This document shows, one piece after another, positions 1-8,630 of a stretch of DNA of 64,000 nt (within the stretch, counting starts at the first letter, position 1; the number at the start of each line of letters is the position of its first letter). The notes under the pieces were generated by a model, which searched no databases, had not been told where the DNA came from, and saw nothing but the letters and a program-made list of their open reading frames with translations. The DNA lies in the NCBI GenBank assembly GCA_029261875.1, contig JAJDAL010000036.1:62001-126000 (forward strand), read 5' to 3'. The DNA is from Deltaproteobacteria bacterium (lineage in GTDB: Bacteria > Myxococcota_A > UBA9160 > JAJDAL01). The position numbers and the translations under genes were made by a program.

Positions 1-25
1 GGTCCAAGCCCGAGGGCGCAATCAA

Positions 26-892
26 TCAAACTAGGGCGGAGCCATCCGGCACGCTGGCGTCGCAGTCCATCGGCTCCTCGGACCGGGCTTTCCAGCCCGG
101 GTGCTTCGCGCAATAGCGCCAGGCATCGCCCAGGTTTCCGGCGGAGAAGGCATCGCGGAACATGGCGGCCCATTCGTGGAACGCGATGCGAAGCGGGTTG
201 AAGGTCTGGATGTTCTTCGTCAACCCGTAGTGTACGGGCTCGACTTCGGGCTCGAAGCTTCCGAACAAGCGATCGAACACGATCGTGAACCCGCCGTAAT
301 TCCGATCGAGGTATTGGGGGTTCGATCCGTGGTGCACGCGGTGGTGGGAGGGTGTGTTGAGCACCCATTCCAGCGGGCCCAGGCGATCGATGGCTTCGGT
401 GTGAATCCAGAACTGGTACAACAGCGAGAACGTCCCCATGCTGACGATCATGAGGGGATCGAAGCCGAGTAGCGGCAGCGGCCAATAGAAGAATCCCCAG
501 GTGAAGGGCGTCGTCCAGGACTGTCGCAAGGCCGTCGAGAGGTTGTAGCGCTCGGACGAGTGATGGTTGACGTGTGCCGCCCAGAACAGGCGCACTTCGT
601 GGTGCACGCGATGAAACCAGTAGTAGCAGAAGTCGTCGGCAAAAAAGAGCAACAACCATACCCACCAGGCACCACCGAGATCGAACAACGCAAATTGGTG
701 GAGCCACACCAAGAAGCCCAGGGCCAGGCCCTTCCACCCGAGTTGGATGCCGAGGTTGCCCAAGCCCATGGCGAGGCTTGCCGCCGTATCGCGCGCTTCG
801 TAGTTCTGCTGCTTGCGCCGGGACAAAACCGCCGCTTCGAGCAACATCAAACCGAAGAAGGCGGGGATTGCCAACAGGAGTAGCTCGGACAT
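26..892 (-). CDS. Sterol desaturase / fatty acid hydroxylase family membrane di-iron protein
   Basis: A 288-residue integral membrane oxygenase. Three histidine clusters typical of the family are visible: FHRVHHE (about residues 93-99), HVNHH (107-111) and SHHRVHHG (182-189); they would hold the di-iron centre. Several hydrophobic segments fill residues 1-90 and 125-165. Members hydroxylate or desaturate sterols, fatty acids or carotenoids; the substrate cannot be read from the sequence. The ATG was chosen because the stop of the upstream TetR gene lies two bases before it, so the two genes are co-transcribed and probably translationally coupled. This placement makes it the likely target of that repressor. 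Longer in-frame extensions run back through the TetR gene and were rejected. Confidence 0.85.
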   Translation of the reverse strand: MSELLLLAIPAFFGLMLLEAAVLSRRKQQNYEARDTAASLAMGLGNLGIQLGWKGLALGFLVWLHQFALFDLGGAWWVWLLLFFADDFCYYWFHRVHHEVRLFWAAHVNHHSSERYNLSTALRQSWTTPFTWGFFYWPLPLLGFDPLMIVSMGTFSLLYQFWIHTEAIDRLGPLEWVLNTPSHHRVHHGSNPQYLDRNYGGFTIVFDRLFGSFEPEVEPVHYGLTKNIQTFNPLRIAFHEWAAMFRDAFSAGNLGDAWRYCAKHPGWKARSEEPMDCDASVPDGSALV

Positions 893-894
893 GA

Positions 895-1527
895 TCAGTT
901 CTCCGCAGGTGTGGGCGCGCCATCGACGAGTGTCCCGATGACGCGTTTGGCCAGGTTGAGGACGGCACCCGCTTCGCCATCGTCGCCGAACACGCCGCGC
1001 GTGAGGACCAAGCCGTGCATGGCTTCGAGCAACCACGCAAGCGCGGCGTCGAAACGCGGATCGCTCGCTTGTTCCGCAAACAGCTCCCGGGACAGACGCA
1101 CCACGTTGTCCCGATGCCGCAGGGCAACGGGTCTCAGGCTCGCGAGGAGTTCGGAGTCGGTCCGCGCCGCGAGGTAGAGCTCGATCACCGCCGCGAAGCG
1201 ATCCTGTTCGAACACCCGCCACAAGAGGTCGACGGCGAGCTCCAAACGATTGTCGCTCTCGGGGAGCGAGGCGAAAGCCCGGCGGTAGTGCTCCGTCAGC
1301 TCGGCGAAGAGACGCTCGATGGCGGCGGAGACGAGCCTGGCCTTGCTGGGAAAGTGATGGAGTTGTGCGCCGCGCGAGACGCCGGCGCGAAGGGCGACTT
1401 CGGTCGTCGTGGTGCCCGCGTAGCCGCGCTCCACCAGGGAGTCGACGGTGGCGTCGAGGAGTCGGCGCTGCATCGCGCTGCTGCGCTGTTCCTGGGTGCG
1501 CCGGATCCGAGGTTGGGGACTCGCCAT
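895..1527 (-). CDS. TetR/AcrR family transcriptional repressor
   Basis: A 210-residue protein with a TetR-type helix-turn-helix at about residues 22-68 (recognition region ALRAGVSRGAQLHHFPSK) followed by an all-helical ligand domain. It is the first gene of a two-gene operon with the fatty acid hydroxylase. A perfect 38-bp palindrome lies over its promoter, so it very likely represses itself and the hydroxylase. The ligand is unknown; a lipid or acyl-CoA would suit the neighbour, but that is inference. The start codon lies only about 8 bases downstream of the predicted -10 element, so the mRNA would have almost no leader. Confidence 0.88.
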   Translation of the reverse strand: MASPQPRIRRTQEQRSSAMQRRLLDATVDSLVERGYAGTTTTEVALRAGVSRGAQLHHFPSKARLVSAAIERLFAELTEHYRRAFASLPESDNRLELAVDLLWRVFEQDRFAAVIELYLAARTDSELLASLRPVALRHRDNVVRLSRELFAEQASDPRFDAALAWLLEAMHGLVLTRGVFGDDGEAGAVLNLAKRVIGTLVDGAPTPAEN

Positions 1528-1535
1528 GGGGAATA

Positions 1536-1582
1536 GGTATAGAGAGTAAGTTACAAACAGTCAAGACTGTTTGTAACTTACT
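1536..1582 (-). promoter_or_regulatory. Promoter and palindromic operator of the TetR-hydroxylase operon
   Basis: Reading the minus strand there is a -35 element TTGACT (1564-1559), a 17-base spacer and a -10 element TATACC (1541-1536). A perfect inverted repeat with 18-base arms (1545-1562, AGTAAGTTACAAACAGTC, and 1565-1582) separated by two bases covers the -35 element and nearly all of the spacer. This is the arrangement expected of a TetR operator that blocks RNA polymerase. The promoter assignment is by consensus only. Confidence 0.8.
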
Positions 1583-1694
1583 GCCGGGGGGCGGTTGTGC
1601 GATTTTTCCTTTCATAATCAAATGGTTACCGGGTCTGCTTCCCACTCAAGATGCCCCGGGGATCACCCGATAAGACCAGCTTGGAGGGCGACAC

Positions 1695-2735
1695 GTGCGC
1701 TGTTTCATCACCGGGGGAGCCGGGTTCATCGGCTCGCATCTGTCCGAGGCATTGTTGCGGGAGGGACACGAGGTGTCCGTGCTCGACGATCTGTCGACCG
1801 GCAGCATGGCGAACCTCGACGCGATTCGTCGTCATCCCCGCTTCACTTATCGCGTCGATTCCTTTACGAACGTTCCGCTGGTGGCCGAGATGGTCGACGA
1901 CGCGGACGTGGTCTACCACCTCGCCGCCGCCGTCGGCGTGAAGATGATCGTGCGCAGTCCGGTGCGCACCATCGAAACCAACGTACGCGGGACGGAGATC
2001 GTCCTGGCGGCAGCGGAGAAGAAGAGTCGTCCGGTCGTGATCGCCTCCACGAGCGAGGTGTACGGAAAGAGCCCGGATCTTCCGTTTCGCGAAGACGGCG
2101 ATCTCCTGCTCGGCGCCACCACCAAGGGGCGCTGGTCCTATGCGTGCTCCAAGGCGATCGACGAGTTTCTCGCCCACGCGTATTGGAAGGAACGCGAACT
2201 TCCGACCATCATCGTTCGGCTATTCAACACCGTGGGCCCGCGGCAAACCGGACGTTACGGAATGGTTCTGCCCACCTTCGTGCGCCAGGCCGTGCGGGGC
2301 GAAGCGATTACCGTCTACGGCGACGGCAACCAACGTCGCTGCTTTGCCCACGTGGCGGATGTTTGCGGTGCGCTGGTCCATCTCGTTCGACCCGAAGCCT
2401 ACGGCGAAGTGTTCAACATCGGGAGCAACGAGGAAGTCTCCATCCTGGAGCTGGCCCATCGCGTGCGCGATCGCGCGGGTTCCGAATCTTCCATCGTGAC
2501 GGTCCCCTACGCGGAAGCCTACGAAGAGGGCTTCGAAGACATGCCCCGTCGAGTTCCCTGCATCGAGAAGATCCAACGGTTGTTGGACTTCAAGCTGGCC
2601 AACAAGCTCGACGACATCATCGACGATGTGATTGCTTTCGAGCGTGCGCGGGGTCCCGAGGCGCCCCGCCGGAACGTCGCACGACGACGACCCGTCCCAG
2701 CAGTTCCGCTGGCGGCGCCGAGTGGATCTCGCTGA
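1695..2735 (+). CDS. NAD-dependent nucleotide-sugar epimerase/dehydratase (extended SDR)
   Basis: A 346-residue extended short-chain dehydrogenase/reductase. It has the N-terminal NAD-binding motif TGGAGFIG (residues 6-13), the catalytic Ser/Thr region ASTSEVYG, YACSK as the active-site YxxxK, and RLFNTVGPRQ in the sugar-nucleotide half. The closest families are UDP-glucose 4-epimerase and UDP-glucuronate decarboxylase; the exact sugar is not determined. The GTG start is supported by a GGAGG seven bases upstream. The last 119 bases overlap the 3' end of the convergent CobW-type gene. The C-terminal tail after about residue 315 is Arg/Pro-rich and looks unconserved. Confidence 0.85.
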   Translation: MRCFITGGAGFIGSHLSEALLREGHEVSVLDDLSTGSMANLDAIRRHPRFTYRVDSFTNVPLVAEMVDDADVVYHLAAAVGVKMIVRSPVRTIETNVRGTEIVLAAAEKKSRPVVIASTSEVYGKSPDLPFREDGDLLLGATTKGRWSYACSKAIDEFLAHAYWKERELPTIIVRLFNTVGPRQTGRYGMVLPTFVRQAVRGEAITVYGDGNQRRCFAHVADVCGALVHLVRPEAYGEVFNIGSNEEVSILELAHRVRDRAGSESSIVTVPYAEAYEEGFEDMPRRVPCIEKIQRLLDFKLANKLDDIIDDVIAFERARGPEAPRRNVARRRPVPAVPLAAPSGSR

Positions 2736-3534
2736 GCTCGACCCGGCTTCCCACGCCCTGAACGATTCGGACACCACTGGAAGTTTCGACGAAGCCCTTG
2801 GCGCGAAGCGCTCCCAGGGAGCGCACGCGCTCGCATACCGCTTCGGGGTCGAGTCCCCGTTCGATCGCGATCTCCGTCGACTCGAAGGCTTCGTGATGAT
2901 GGTCGTGGGTGCGCGCCGCCGCCGGACGTCGCTCGCCCGGGTTGGGGGGGAAGAGCAGGGCCGGGTCGACTGCGCCCTGGGTGCTGCGAATGATCGGGGT
3001 TCCCGGCGCCAATTCGGCCAAGATCCCTTCGAAGCCCGCGAGCTTCGCGGCGTCGACGAGATCGATCTTGTTGAGCAGCAGCATGTCGGCGGACGAGACC
3101 TGTTGTTCGAAGGTATCCGACAGATCCTTTGCCTCGTCGAGCTGCAGGGCGTTGACGACGACGAGCGCCGTGTCACTCGCGACCCAGCGCGTAACCGGCT
3201 CGCGCCAGAGCTGGAGCTGGGTATCGAAGGGCAGGGCGACACCCGACGTCTCGATGATGACCCGATCGGGATGCACCTTCTCCCACAACATCTGCAGGGT
3301 CTCGACCAGCTCGCTCGATAGTTCGCAGCAAACGCAGCCTCCTTCGAGTTCCACATAGGCCTGGTCGCCCGGGCCGAGCAGCGCCCGGTCGATGCCGAGT
3401 TCGCCAAATTCGTTGGACACCACGGCGACCCGCGAGCCCGTGCGTTGGGCATCCGCCAACAAACCGCGCACGAGGGTCGTTTTCCCGGAACCCAGGAAGC
3501 CCGAAACGACGAGTACGGGGGCCTCGTTGCCCAT
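2617..3534 (-). CDS. CobW/CobP47K family GTPase, metal-chaperone type
   Basis: A 305-residue G3E GTPase. The P-loop GFLGSGKTT lies near the N terminus, the metal-binding GGCVCCEL (CxCC) near residue 70, the NKID guanine-specificity motif near residue 155, a histidine patch HDHHH near residue 210, and a short CobW C-terminal domain. Such proteins deliver zinc, cobalt or iron to client enzymes using GTP hydrolysis. The chosen ATG overlaps the EVE-gene stop by one base (TGATG), so the pair is co-translated. The 3' end overlaps the convergent epimerase gene by 119 bases. Metal and client cannot be told from the sequence. Confidence 0.85.
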   Translation of the reverse strand: MGNEAPVLVVSGFLGSGKTTLVRGLLADAQRTGSRVAVVSNEFGELGIDRALLGPGDQAYVELEGGCVCCELSSELVETLQMLWEKVHPDRVIIETSGVALPFDTQLQLWREPVTRWVASDTALVVVNALQLDEAKDLSDTFEQQVSSADMLLLNKIDLVDAAKLAGFEGILAELAPGTPIIRSTQGAVDPALLFPPNPGERRPAAARTHDHHHEAFESTEIAIERGLDPEAVCERVRSLGALRAKGFVETSSGVRIVQGVGSRVELSEIHSAPPAELLGRVVVVRRSGGAPRDPAHARKQSHRR

Positions 3535-4010
3535 CAGCGACTCGCGAGGCCGCCGAGTTTCAAGATCCGTTTCCATTCCGCCGGCGTGACGGGTTGAATC
3601 GAAAGCCGGTTTCCCTTGCGGAGCAGCGCCATGTCGGCGAGGCGTGGGTCCTCGCGAAGTTCAGGCAGGCTGACGGGGTGCACGAAGGGTTTGTCGTAGC
3701 GGATGTCGACCATCAGCCAGCGCGGCTCTTCGGGCTTGGCTTTGGCGTCGAAATATTTCGACTTCGGGTCGAACTGAAAGACATCCGGATAGGCCTCTTT
3801 GACCACCTTCGCGGTTCCCACCACCGCCGGCGGGTCCGCGTTCGAGTGGTAGAAGAGTACGTTGTCGCCCTTCTTGATCTCGTCGCGCATGAGGTTTCGG
3901 GCCTGGTAGTTGCGCACCCCTTCCCAGCAGGTCGTCTTCTTGGGGCTCTTCTTCAGGTCGTCGAAGGAGAAGGTGTTGGGTTCCGTTTTCATCAGCCAAT
4001 AGTTCGGCAA
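3534..4010 (-). CDS. EVE domain protein
   Basis: A 158-residue single-domain EVE (PUA-like) protein, the full size of the family. The N terminus reads LPNYWLMKTEP, and conserved WEGVRNYQARN and VLFYHSN follow. Known relatives bind modified bases in RNA or DNA. The start is a TTG with an AGGAG six bases upstream; an ATG six codons further in would remove the conserved NYWL and was rejected. The gene overlaps the downstream CobW-type GTPase by one base. Confidence 0.85.
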   Translation of the reverse strand: MPNYWLMKTEPNTFSFDDLKKSPKKTTCWEGVRNYQARNLMRDEIKKGDNVLFYHSNADPPAVVGTAKVVKEAYPDVFQFDPKSKYFDAKAKPEEPRWLMVDIRYDKPFVHPVSLPELREDPRLADMALLRKGNRLSIQPVTPAEWKRILKLGGLASR

Positions 4011-4039
4011 GAGCGCTCCTTTTGCGGAAACCGAAGGGG

Positions 4040-4807
4040 TCAGGTGGTGAGGCGTCTTCGCACGGTTCCCGCTGCCACGTACAGCAATACCAGCGAAAGT
4101 AACGCGATATAGGCGAAGTCCCACCAGAGTGCGGCGGAAAACTCGCCGTGGAATGCCGCGCGACTGAGCCGTACCGGGTGCAACAGGGGCAGAAGCTCCG
4201 CCACCCACAGCCACGCCCCCGACAGACGTTCCTCGAGTGGAAAAAAGATGTCCGAAAACAGGAATAGCGGCGTCAGAAACATCGTGAAGTAGAAACTGAA
4301 CAGATCGATGGTTTGGATCCGCAAGGAAAACGCGATGCCGATCGAGGCGAACAAGAGTCCGGTCAGGGGAATCACCGGGATGGCGAGAAGCGCGTAGGGG
4401 AAGGGCGCGAGCCCCATGGCGATCAGCACGATGAAGAAGGCACCCCCGTAGATGCTCGAACGCGTGACGGCCCACAGGACTTCGCCGAACAGCAGGTCTT
4501 CGGCCTGGACCGGCGTCGTGAGCATGGATTCGTAGGTTTTCTCGAAGTTGAGCCGCACGAAGGTGTTGTAGGTGACTTCGAAACTCGCGCCGTTCATGGC
4601 CGCGACGGTGACGAGGCCGGGCGCCAGAAACGCGACATAGGACGTGCCCCCCATCTCGCTGATGTAGGAACCGACACCGATTCCGATGGCCAGGAGGTAC
4701 AAAACGGGTTCGAAGAAATTGGGCAACAGGTTCAGCTTCCAGGTGCGCCGATACATGGCGAAATTTCGCTGCCAGACCGAGAGAACGTGGGGGAGAGAAA
4801 CCCTCAT
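4040..4807 (-). CDS. ABC-2 type transporter permease
   Basis: A 255-residue permease with about six hydrophobic segments and the ABC-2 / NodJ-type fold, including an ESMLTTPV region after the second segment. It forms the membrane half of an exporter with the ATPase encoded just upstream, which it overlaps by four bases (ATGA). NodIJ-like systems export lipids, polysaccharide precursors or drugs; the substrate here is unknown. No periplasmic or outer-membrane partner is adjacent. Confidence 0.85.
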   Translation of the reverse strand: MRVSLPHVLSVWQRNFAMYRRTWKLNLLPNFFEPVLYLLAIGIGVGSYISEMGGTSYVAFLAPGLVTVAAMNGASFEVTYNTFVRLNFEKTYESMLTTPVQAEDLLFGEVLWAVTRSSIYGGAFFIVLIAMGLAPFPYALLAIPVIPLTGLLFASIGIAFSLRIQTIDLFSFYFTMFLTPLFLFSDIFFPLEERLSGAWLWVAELLPLLHPVRLSRAAFHGEFSAALWWDFAYIALLSLVLLYVAAGTVRRRLTT

Positions 4808-5748
4808 GCGCCGAATTCCAGCTGTGCGCCCGTGAGTGCGAGGAACACGTCTTCCAGGTTCGTGCGACGCACCGCTCGGGCGCGGTGTTCCGGGCGCTGC
4901 TCGCGCAGACGCAGGGCGAGTTCGCCCGCGTCGTCGGCATACAGGATCAGCCGCGAACCCGCGCGCAGGGATCGCTTGGCGCCAAAGGCCGCCACGATGG
5001 CGGCGTCCTCCTCGGGACGAACGTCGAGTTCGAGGGCCTCGGCGGCCAGCACGCGGTCGATCAGTTCTTCGGGCGAGCCCTGGGCCACGGCCTTGCCTCC
5101 GTCGAGAATGACGAGCTGATCGCACAAGCGCTCGGCCTCTTCCATGTAATGGGTCGTGAGCAGAACCGTCGTTCCCAGGGCGCGCAGCTGGTCGACGCGC
5201 GACCACAGGGAAATCCGCACCGCGGGGTCGAGACCCGTCGTGGGTTCGTCGAGGATCAAGAGTTCGGGCCGGTTCATCAGGGACTGGGCGATGGAGAGTC
5301 GCCGCTGAAATCCGCCCGACAGGGCGCGAACGGGAACGTCCGCGTGGGACCGCAGTTCCAGAAAGTCGAGCAGTTCTTCCGTGCGCGAACGGATTTCGCG
5401 CTCCGTGAGCAGGTGAAAGCGGCCGAAGACGGCGAGGTTCTCCACCGGGGTGAGGGGCTCGATCAATGCGTTTTCCTGAAGCGTCACACCCAGGCGGGAG
5501 CGAACCTGGCGCGGATCGCTCCCCACATCGATGCCGAACACGCGAATGCTTCCCGAATCGGGACGCGTGACCCCGTACACCATTCGCAGCGCGGTCGTCT
5601 TGCCGGCCCCATTCGGACCCAGCAACCCGAAACAGGCGCCGCGCGGTACTTGGAGGGAGAGCGCATCGACGACGAGTCGAGCACCGAAACTCTTGGTGAC
5701 GCGTTCGAGATCGACTACCGGGTGCGGGTTTTCGAGCGCCGTCGCCAT
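4804..5748 (-). CDS. ABC transporter ATP-binding protein (NodI/CcmA type)
   Basis: A 314-residue ATPase with Walker A GPNGAGKTT (about 44-52), signature LSGGFQRR, Walker B LLILDEPTTGLD and the switch histidine in TTHYMEE. A C-terminal extension of about 90 residues is typical of the ABC-2 exporter class. It energises the permease that follows with a four-base overlap. I use the second in-frame ATG (MATALEN); an upstream ATG at 5778 would add ten unconserved residues. Confidence 0.87.
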   Translation of the reverse strand: MATALENPHPVVDLERVTKSFGARLVVDALSLQVPRGACFGLLGPNGAGKTTALRMVYGVTRPDSGSIRVFGIDVGSDPRQVRSRLGVTLQENALIEPLTPVENLAVFGRFHLLTEREIRSRTEELLDFLELRSHADVPVRALSGGFQRRLSIAQSLMNRPELLILDEPTTGLDPAVRISLWSRVDQLRALGTTVLLTTHYMEEAERLCDQLVILDGGKAVAQGSPEELIDRVLAAEALELDVRPEEDAAIVAAFGAKRSLRAGSRLILYADDAGELALRLREQRPEHRARAVRRTNLEDVFLALTGAQLEFGA

Positions 5749-5796
5749 GGCGCAAGACTGTAGTCGGCCGCTCCCCAAAGGGCCCGCGCCGAAGGT

Positions 5797-7074
5797 CTAC
5801 GGAATTTCCGAACTTCCGCCGGCCTGGGCGACCAGCTCCGAAACGAGCAGTTTCGAGGCTTCGAACATCGCGCGGTTTCCGAGCGCATTCCAATGCATGT
5901 CGCCCGCGGGCATGTAGAGCCCGAGGCCCCAGCGCAAACTCATGGCCGCCATCTCGTTGGTGGGGTCGAGGCAGCGCAAGCCCCGTTCGCGACAAAAGTT
6001 CAAGATGCGCCGATTCGGGGCGGCGAGGTCGAAGCAGGAGGGTCGCAATCCGTAGGTTGCCACGGTCGCGTCCCAGTCCTCCGCCCGCACCTGGAAACGC
6101 TGGGGGAACAACATCACCGCGCAGCGAATTCCCTGTTCGCGGCAAACGTTCTGAAAGCCCGCGAGGGCGCTGAACAAGCGCTCGAAGCCCGCCAGAATTT
6201 CCGGGGGGGGATCGCGCAGGAAGAACCCCAGGCCGTGGTTGGGATCGAACAGGCGCGGGGCTTCGTAGGGGGGGTAGTAGGAAGCGGGGGCCTCGCCTTC
6301 GGGCGGAACGATCCGACGGAAGGCGCGGGTCACGAGCCCGACCACGGCGGAGCGTTGGGACACGGACGCGGGTTGGCTCCGCGGGTCTCCTTCGAGGCAG
6401 GCGTCGTCGACCATGTAGTCTTCGAGCCCGTGCGCAAAACCCAGGAATTCATCGGGGTCGCTGCGTTCGATGCCGCCGGGCGCAGCGGGGTTGAGTCGGT
6501 AATCGCCGCGCGGATCCAAGCGGACATACGCCTGCGCGATGTCGTTGCCGAGGGTGATTCCCAGGATGGCGACGTCGGGCTCGAAGCGCTGTCCGAAGCG
6601 ACTCAGGTAGAAGAGGCCTTGAACCGGGTCTTCCACCAGCGAGATCAGAACTTCGCTGTCGCGCTGGCCGCGTTTCCGGAGCCAGCGCTCCCAGTGCGCG
6701 GAATAGGTGTCTTTGCGGGCGAGTCGGTAGCCGACGGTGAAGGAATCGCCCATGGAAAGGATGCGCAGGGTTCCGGGCTTTGGGGTGTCGGGAATCGGGT
6801 CGGTGTTGCGGAAGCCCTGGTGATTGGTGATCCAGGGAACGCTCGACCGCCCGGGCCCCAAAGCGAGTCCGTTGATGGCGGGTCGCAACAGCCCTCCGGC
6901 CAGGAAGCGGCTGTCGATCAGTTCGTTGTATCCCATCCACGCCACCGGACGTGCGAGGGCGTTGGCGCGCAGCAAGCCTTCGAAGGTGAGGAGCGTGCTG
7001 GCGCACGAAAGCGTCGCCGCGACGACGAGCCACAGCCTTCGAATTCCCGGTGATTTCGGGTTTTCGGATTCCAC
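5797..7074 (-). CDS. Membrane-anchored SGNH/GDSL-type hydrolase
   Basis: A 425-residue protein with one N-terminal membrane anchor (about residues 13-35) and an SGNH fold. The nucleophile block is MGDSFTVG (Ser about 111), an Asn-containing GNDIAQ block follows, and the catalytic Asp/His pair lies in GDMHWNALGN near the C terminus. Relatives act as O-acetyl esterases or acetyltransferases on cell-surface polysaccharides. A second protein of the same layout is encoded at 15617-16681. No acyltransferase (MBOAT) partner is adjacent, so the substrate is open. Confidence 0.75.
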   Translation of the reverse strand: MESENPKSPGIRRLWLVVAATLSCASTLLTFEGLLRANALARPVAWMGYNELIDSRFLAGGLLRPAINGLALGPGRSSVPWITNHQGFRNTDPIPDTPKPGTLRILSMGDSFTVGYRLARKDTYSAHWERWLRKRGQRDSEVLISLVEDPVQGLFYLSRFGQRFEPDVAILGITLGNDIAQAYVRLDPRGDYRLNPAAPGGIERSDPDEFLGFAHGLEDYMVDDACLEGDPRSQPASVSQRSAVVGLVTRAFRRIVPPEGEAPASYYPPYEAPRLFDPNHGLGFFLRDPPPEILAGFERLFSALAGFQNVCREQGIRCAVMLFPQRFQVRAEDWDATVATYGLRPSCFDLAAPNRRILNFCRERGLRCLDPTNEMAAMSLRWGLGLYMPAGDMHWNALGNRAMFEASKLLVSELVAQAGGSSEIP

Positions 7075-7196
7075 ACGACCCGTATCGGCAGCTCTTGCCT
7101 ATGGCTGATAGGTGAGGGTTTTTGGTCCCGGAATGCCGACTCGAACGCGCAGAAGAGGGTGGGGCGGCGACCCGGGATTCCCGGGCCGCCGGCCGC

Positions 7197-7529
7197 CTAC
7201 GCGCCGGCTCGAGCGAGGGCCGGAGACTCCGCTCGCTCGGCGAGTTGGGACTCCCGCCGAATCAGGTACACGAGCGGCCCGATGGTTCCGAGCACGCAGG
7301 TGACGAGGAGATACGGCCAGAAGGCGGCGCCGCGTTCGCGGGCGTCGTTCCACATCCATGTCAGTGCGAGCCCCAAGGCGAGCACCAGGTCTACACCCAA
7401 TTGAACACCGATGGGACTTCCGAAGATGTTGTCGTAGAACGCCATGTAGCCCTGTTGGTACACCGCGTAAGCGGTGAGGGCGACGAAGTCCAACAACACG
7501 ACCCAGAGTACGATCTGTTTTCGATTCAC
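7197..7529 (-). CDS. Small DUF2834-like membrane protein
   Basis: About 110 residues with three hydrophobic segments (roughly 5-25, 40-62 and 72-90 of the GTG-started product) ending in a charged tail. The pattern of a GVDL motif in the middle and GPLVYLIRR near the end resembles DUF2834 membrane proteins, which have no known function. I chose the GTG start because a GGGAGG sits seven bases upstream; an ATG eight codons earlier (7553) is possible. It stands alone between the SGNH and Hsp20 genes. Confidence 0.6.
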   Translation of the reverse strand: MNRKQIVLWVVLLDFVALTAYAVYQQGYMAFYDNIFGSPIGVQLGVDLVLALGLALTWMWNDARERGAAFWPYLLVTCVLGTIGPLVYLIRRESQLAERAESPALARAGA

Positions 7530-7675
7530 GATGGAACCTCCCTTGGCGTCCACAAGAGCAAGGCCCGTGCCAGGGCATGGCGACGCGTGGGGGAGTTCCG
7601 CGCTACGGGGCGTTGCAACGCTGCAACGAGCGCGTGCGCTGGGGCAACGACGCCGGAACCGAAGAGAGGAAGGGA

Positions 7676-7691
7676 GGCGCCGCAGGGCGCC
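7676..7691 (-). terminator. Terminator-like GC hairpin after the hsp20 gene
   Basis: GGCGCC, four-base loop, GGCGCC lies just beyond the Hsp20 stop codon on the minus strand. It has no clear U-tract, so termination is only a suggestion. Confidence 0.35.
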
Positions 7692-7709
7692 CCCCCCAAT
7701 GGAACCGCC

Positions 7710-8099
7710 CTAACCGGCGGTGACTTGGATTTCGCGGGTCTTGGCGTGATCGGCTTTGGGGAGTTCGAGTTGCAATACCCCTTCGGCCATCTTGGCCCGG
7801 ATGCGATCCACGTCGATGCGGTCCGAGAGACGGAACCGTCGCATGTAATTGCCGACGTTGTACTCGGTGGAGACCGGCGTCAGATGCTTGTATTCCTCGA
7901 CGTCCACGTGCCCCTCGATGGAAAGCACGCCGTCGTCGAAGCGGACATCCACTCCCGCCTCATCGACTCCGGGCATATCGGCGGAAAGCCAGATCGCGTC
8001 CGGGGTTTCCGAAATGTTGACCAGCGGTGAGAACGTGCGCCCTGCCCGGGTGGTCTCCTCGCTATTGGCCTGCTTCAAAGCGGTGGTTTCGGTCGTCAT
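7710..8099 (-). CDS. Small heat-shock protein, Hsp20 / alpha-crystallin family
   Basis: A 129-residue holdase chaperone. The alpha-crystallin domain starts near residue 30 (DAIWLSADMPGV), includes GVLSIEG, and ends with GVLQLELPK just before a short C-terminal tail. These proteins bind unfolding proteins in the cytoplasm without ATP. The ATG has AAGGAG eight bases upstream. It lies 29 bases downstream of a second Hsp20 gene in the same direction and is probably co-transcribed with it. Confidence 0.9.
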   Translation of the reverse strand: MTTETTALKQANSEETTRAGRTFSPLVNISETPDAIWLSADMPGVDEAGVDVRFDDGVLSIEGHVDVEEYKHLTPVSTEYNVGNYMRRFRLSDRIDVDRIRAKMAEGVLQLELPKADHAKTREIQVTAG

Positions 8100-8128
8100 G
8101 TGGTTCTCCTTCCCGAATGGTCTCGGAA

Positions 8129-8575
8129 TTAGCTGGAGGTGATCTCGATCTGCCGCGGTTGGGTTTCCGCCTTGAAGGGAACCCGAATCGTCAGCAATCC
8201 GTTTCGCATCTTTGCGTCGGACCGGTTGAGATCGGCATCCGCGGGAAACTGCAGGGAACGCTGGAACTCGCCGCGGAAGCATTCCCGTCGGTGGGGACTC
8301 GCGTTCGCGGGTTCCTCGGAATCCCGTTTCCCCGACAGCTTGAGGCTCTGGCCGACCGTTTCGACGGAGACGTTTTGTGCATCGAAGCCCGGGGCTTCGA
8401 GGGTAAGGACGTAGCCGTCGCTGTCCTTGAACAGGTTGGCAGGCGGATGCGTGCCGCGTCCGGACAGTCCGGGGGCCGAACCCGCTGTGCCGCCGAAGGC
8501 GTGCTCGAGTTCGTCCTGGAGACGCAGCAATGTGTCGATGGGATGATTGTGTCGCGCGAATGAAAGCAGCGCCAT
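8129..8575 (-). CDS. Small heat-shock protein, Hsp20 / alpha-crystallin family
   Basis: A 148-residue Hsp20 with an N-terminal arm (residues 1-45), an alpha-crystallin domain (DGYVLTLEAPGFDAQNV through GLLTIRVP) and a short tail containing QIEI, similar to the I-x-I motif used for oligomer assembly. The ATG is preceded by GGAGG at good spacing. It is first of a two-gene chaperone pair; the two proteins are diverged and could co-assemble. The upstream region carries a pair of near-identical 16-base direct repeats. Confidence 0.9.
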   Translation of the reverse strand: MALLSFARHNHPIDTLLRLQDELEHAFGGTAGSAPGLSGRGTHPPANLFKDSDGYVLTLEAPGFDAQNVSVETVGQSLKLSGKRDSEEPANASPHRRECFRGEFQRSLQFPADADLNRSDAKMRNGLLTIRVPFKAETQPRQIEITSS

Positions 8576-8630
8576 GATGTCCTCCGAAACTTTGTTGACC
8601 TTGCGATCCACTGTGAATCGCGGCGTGCGG

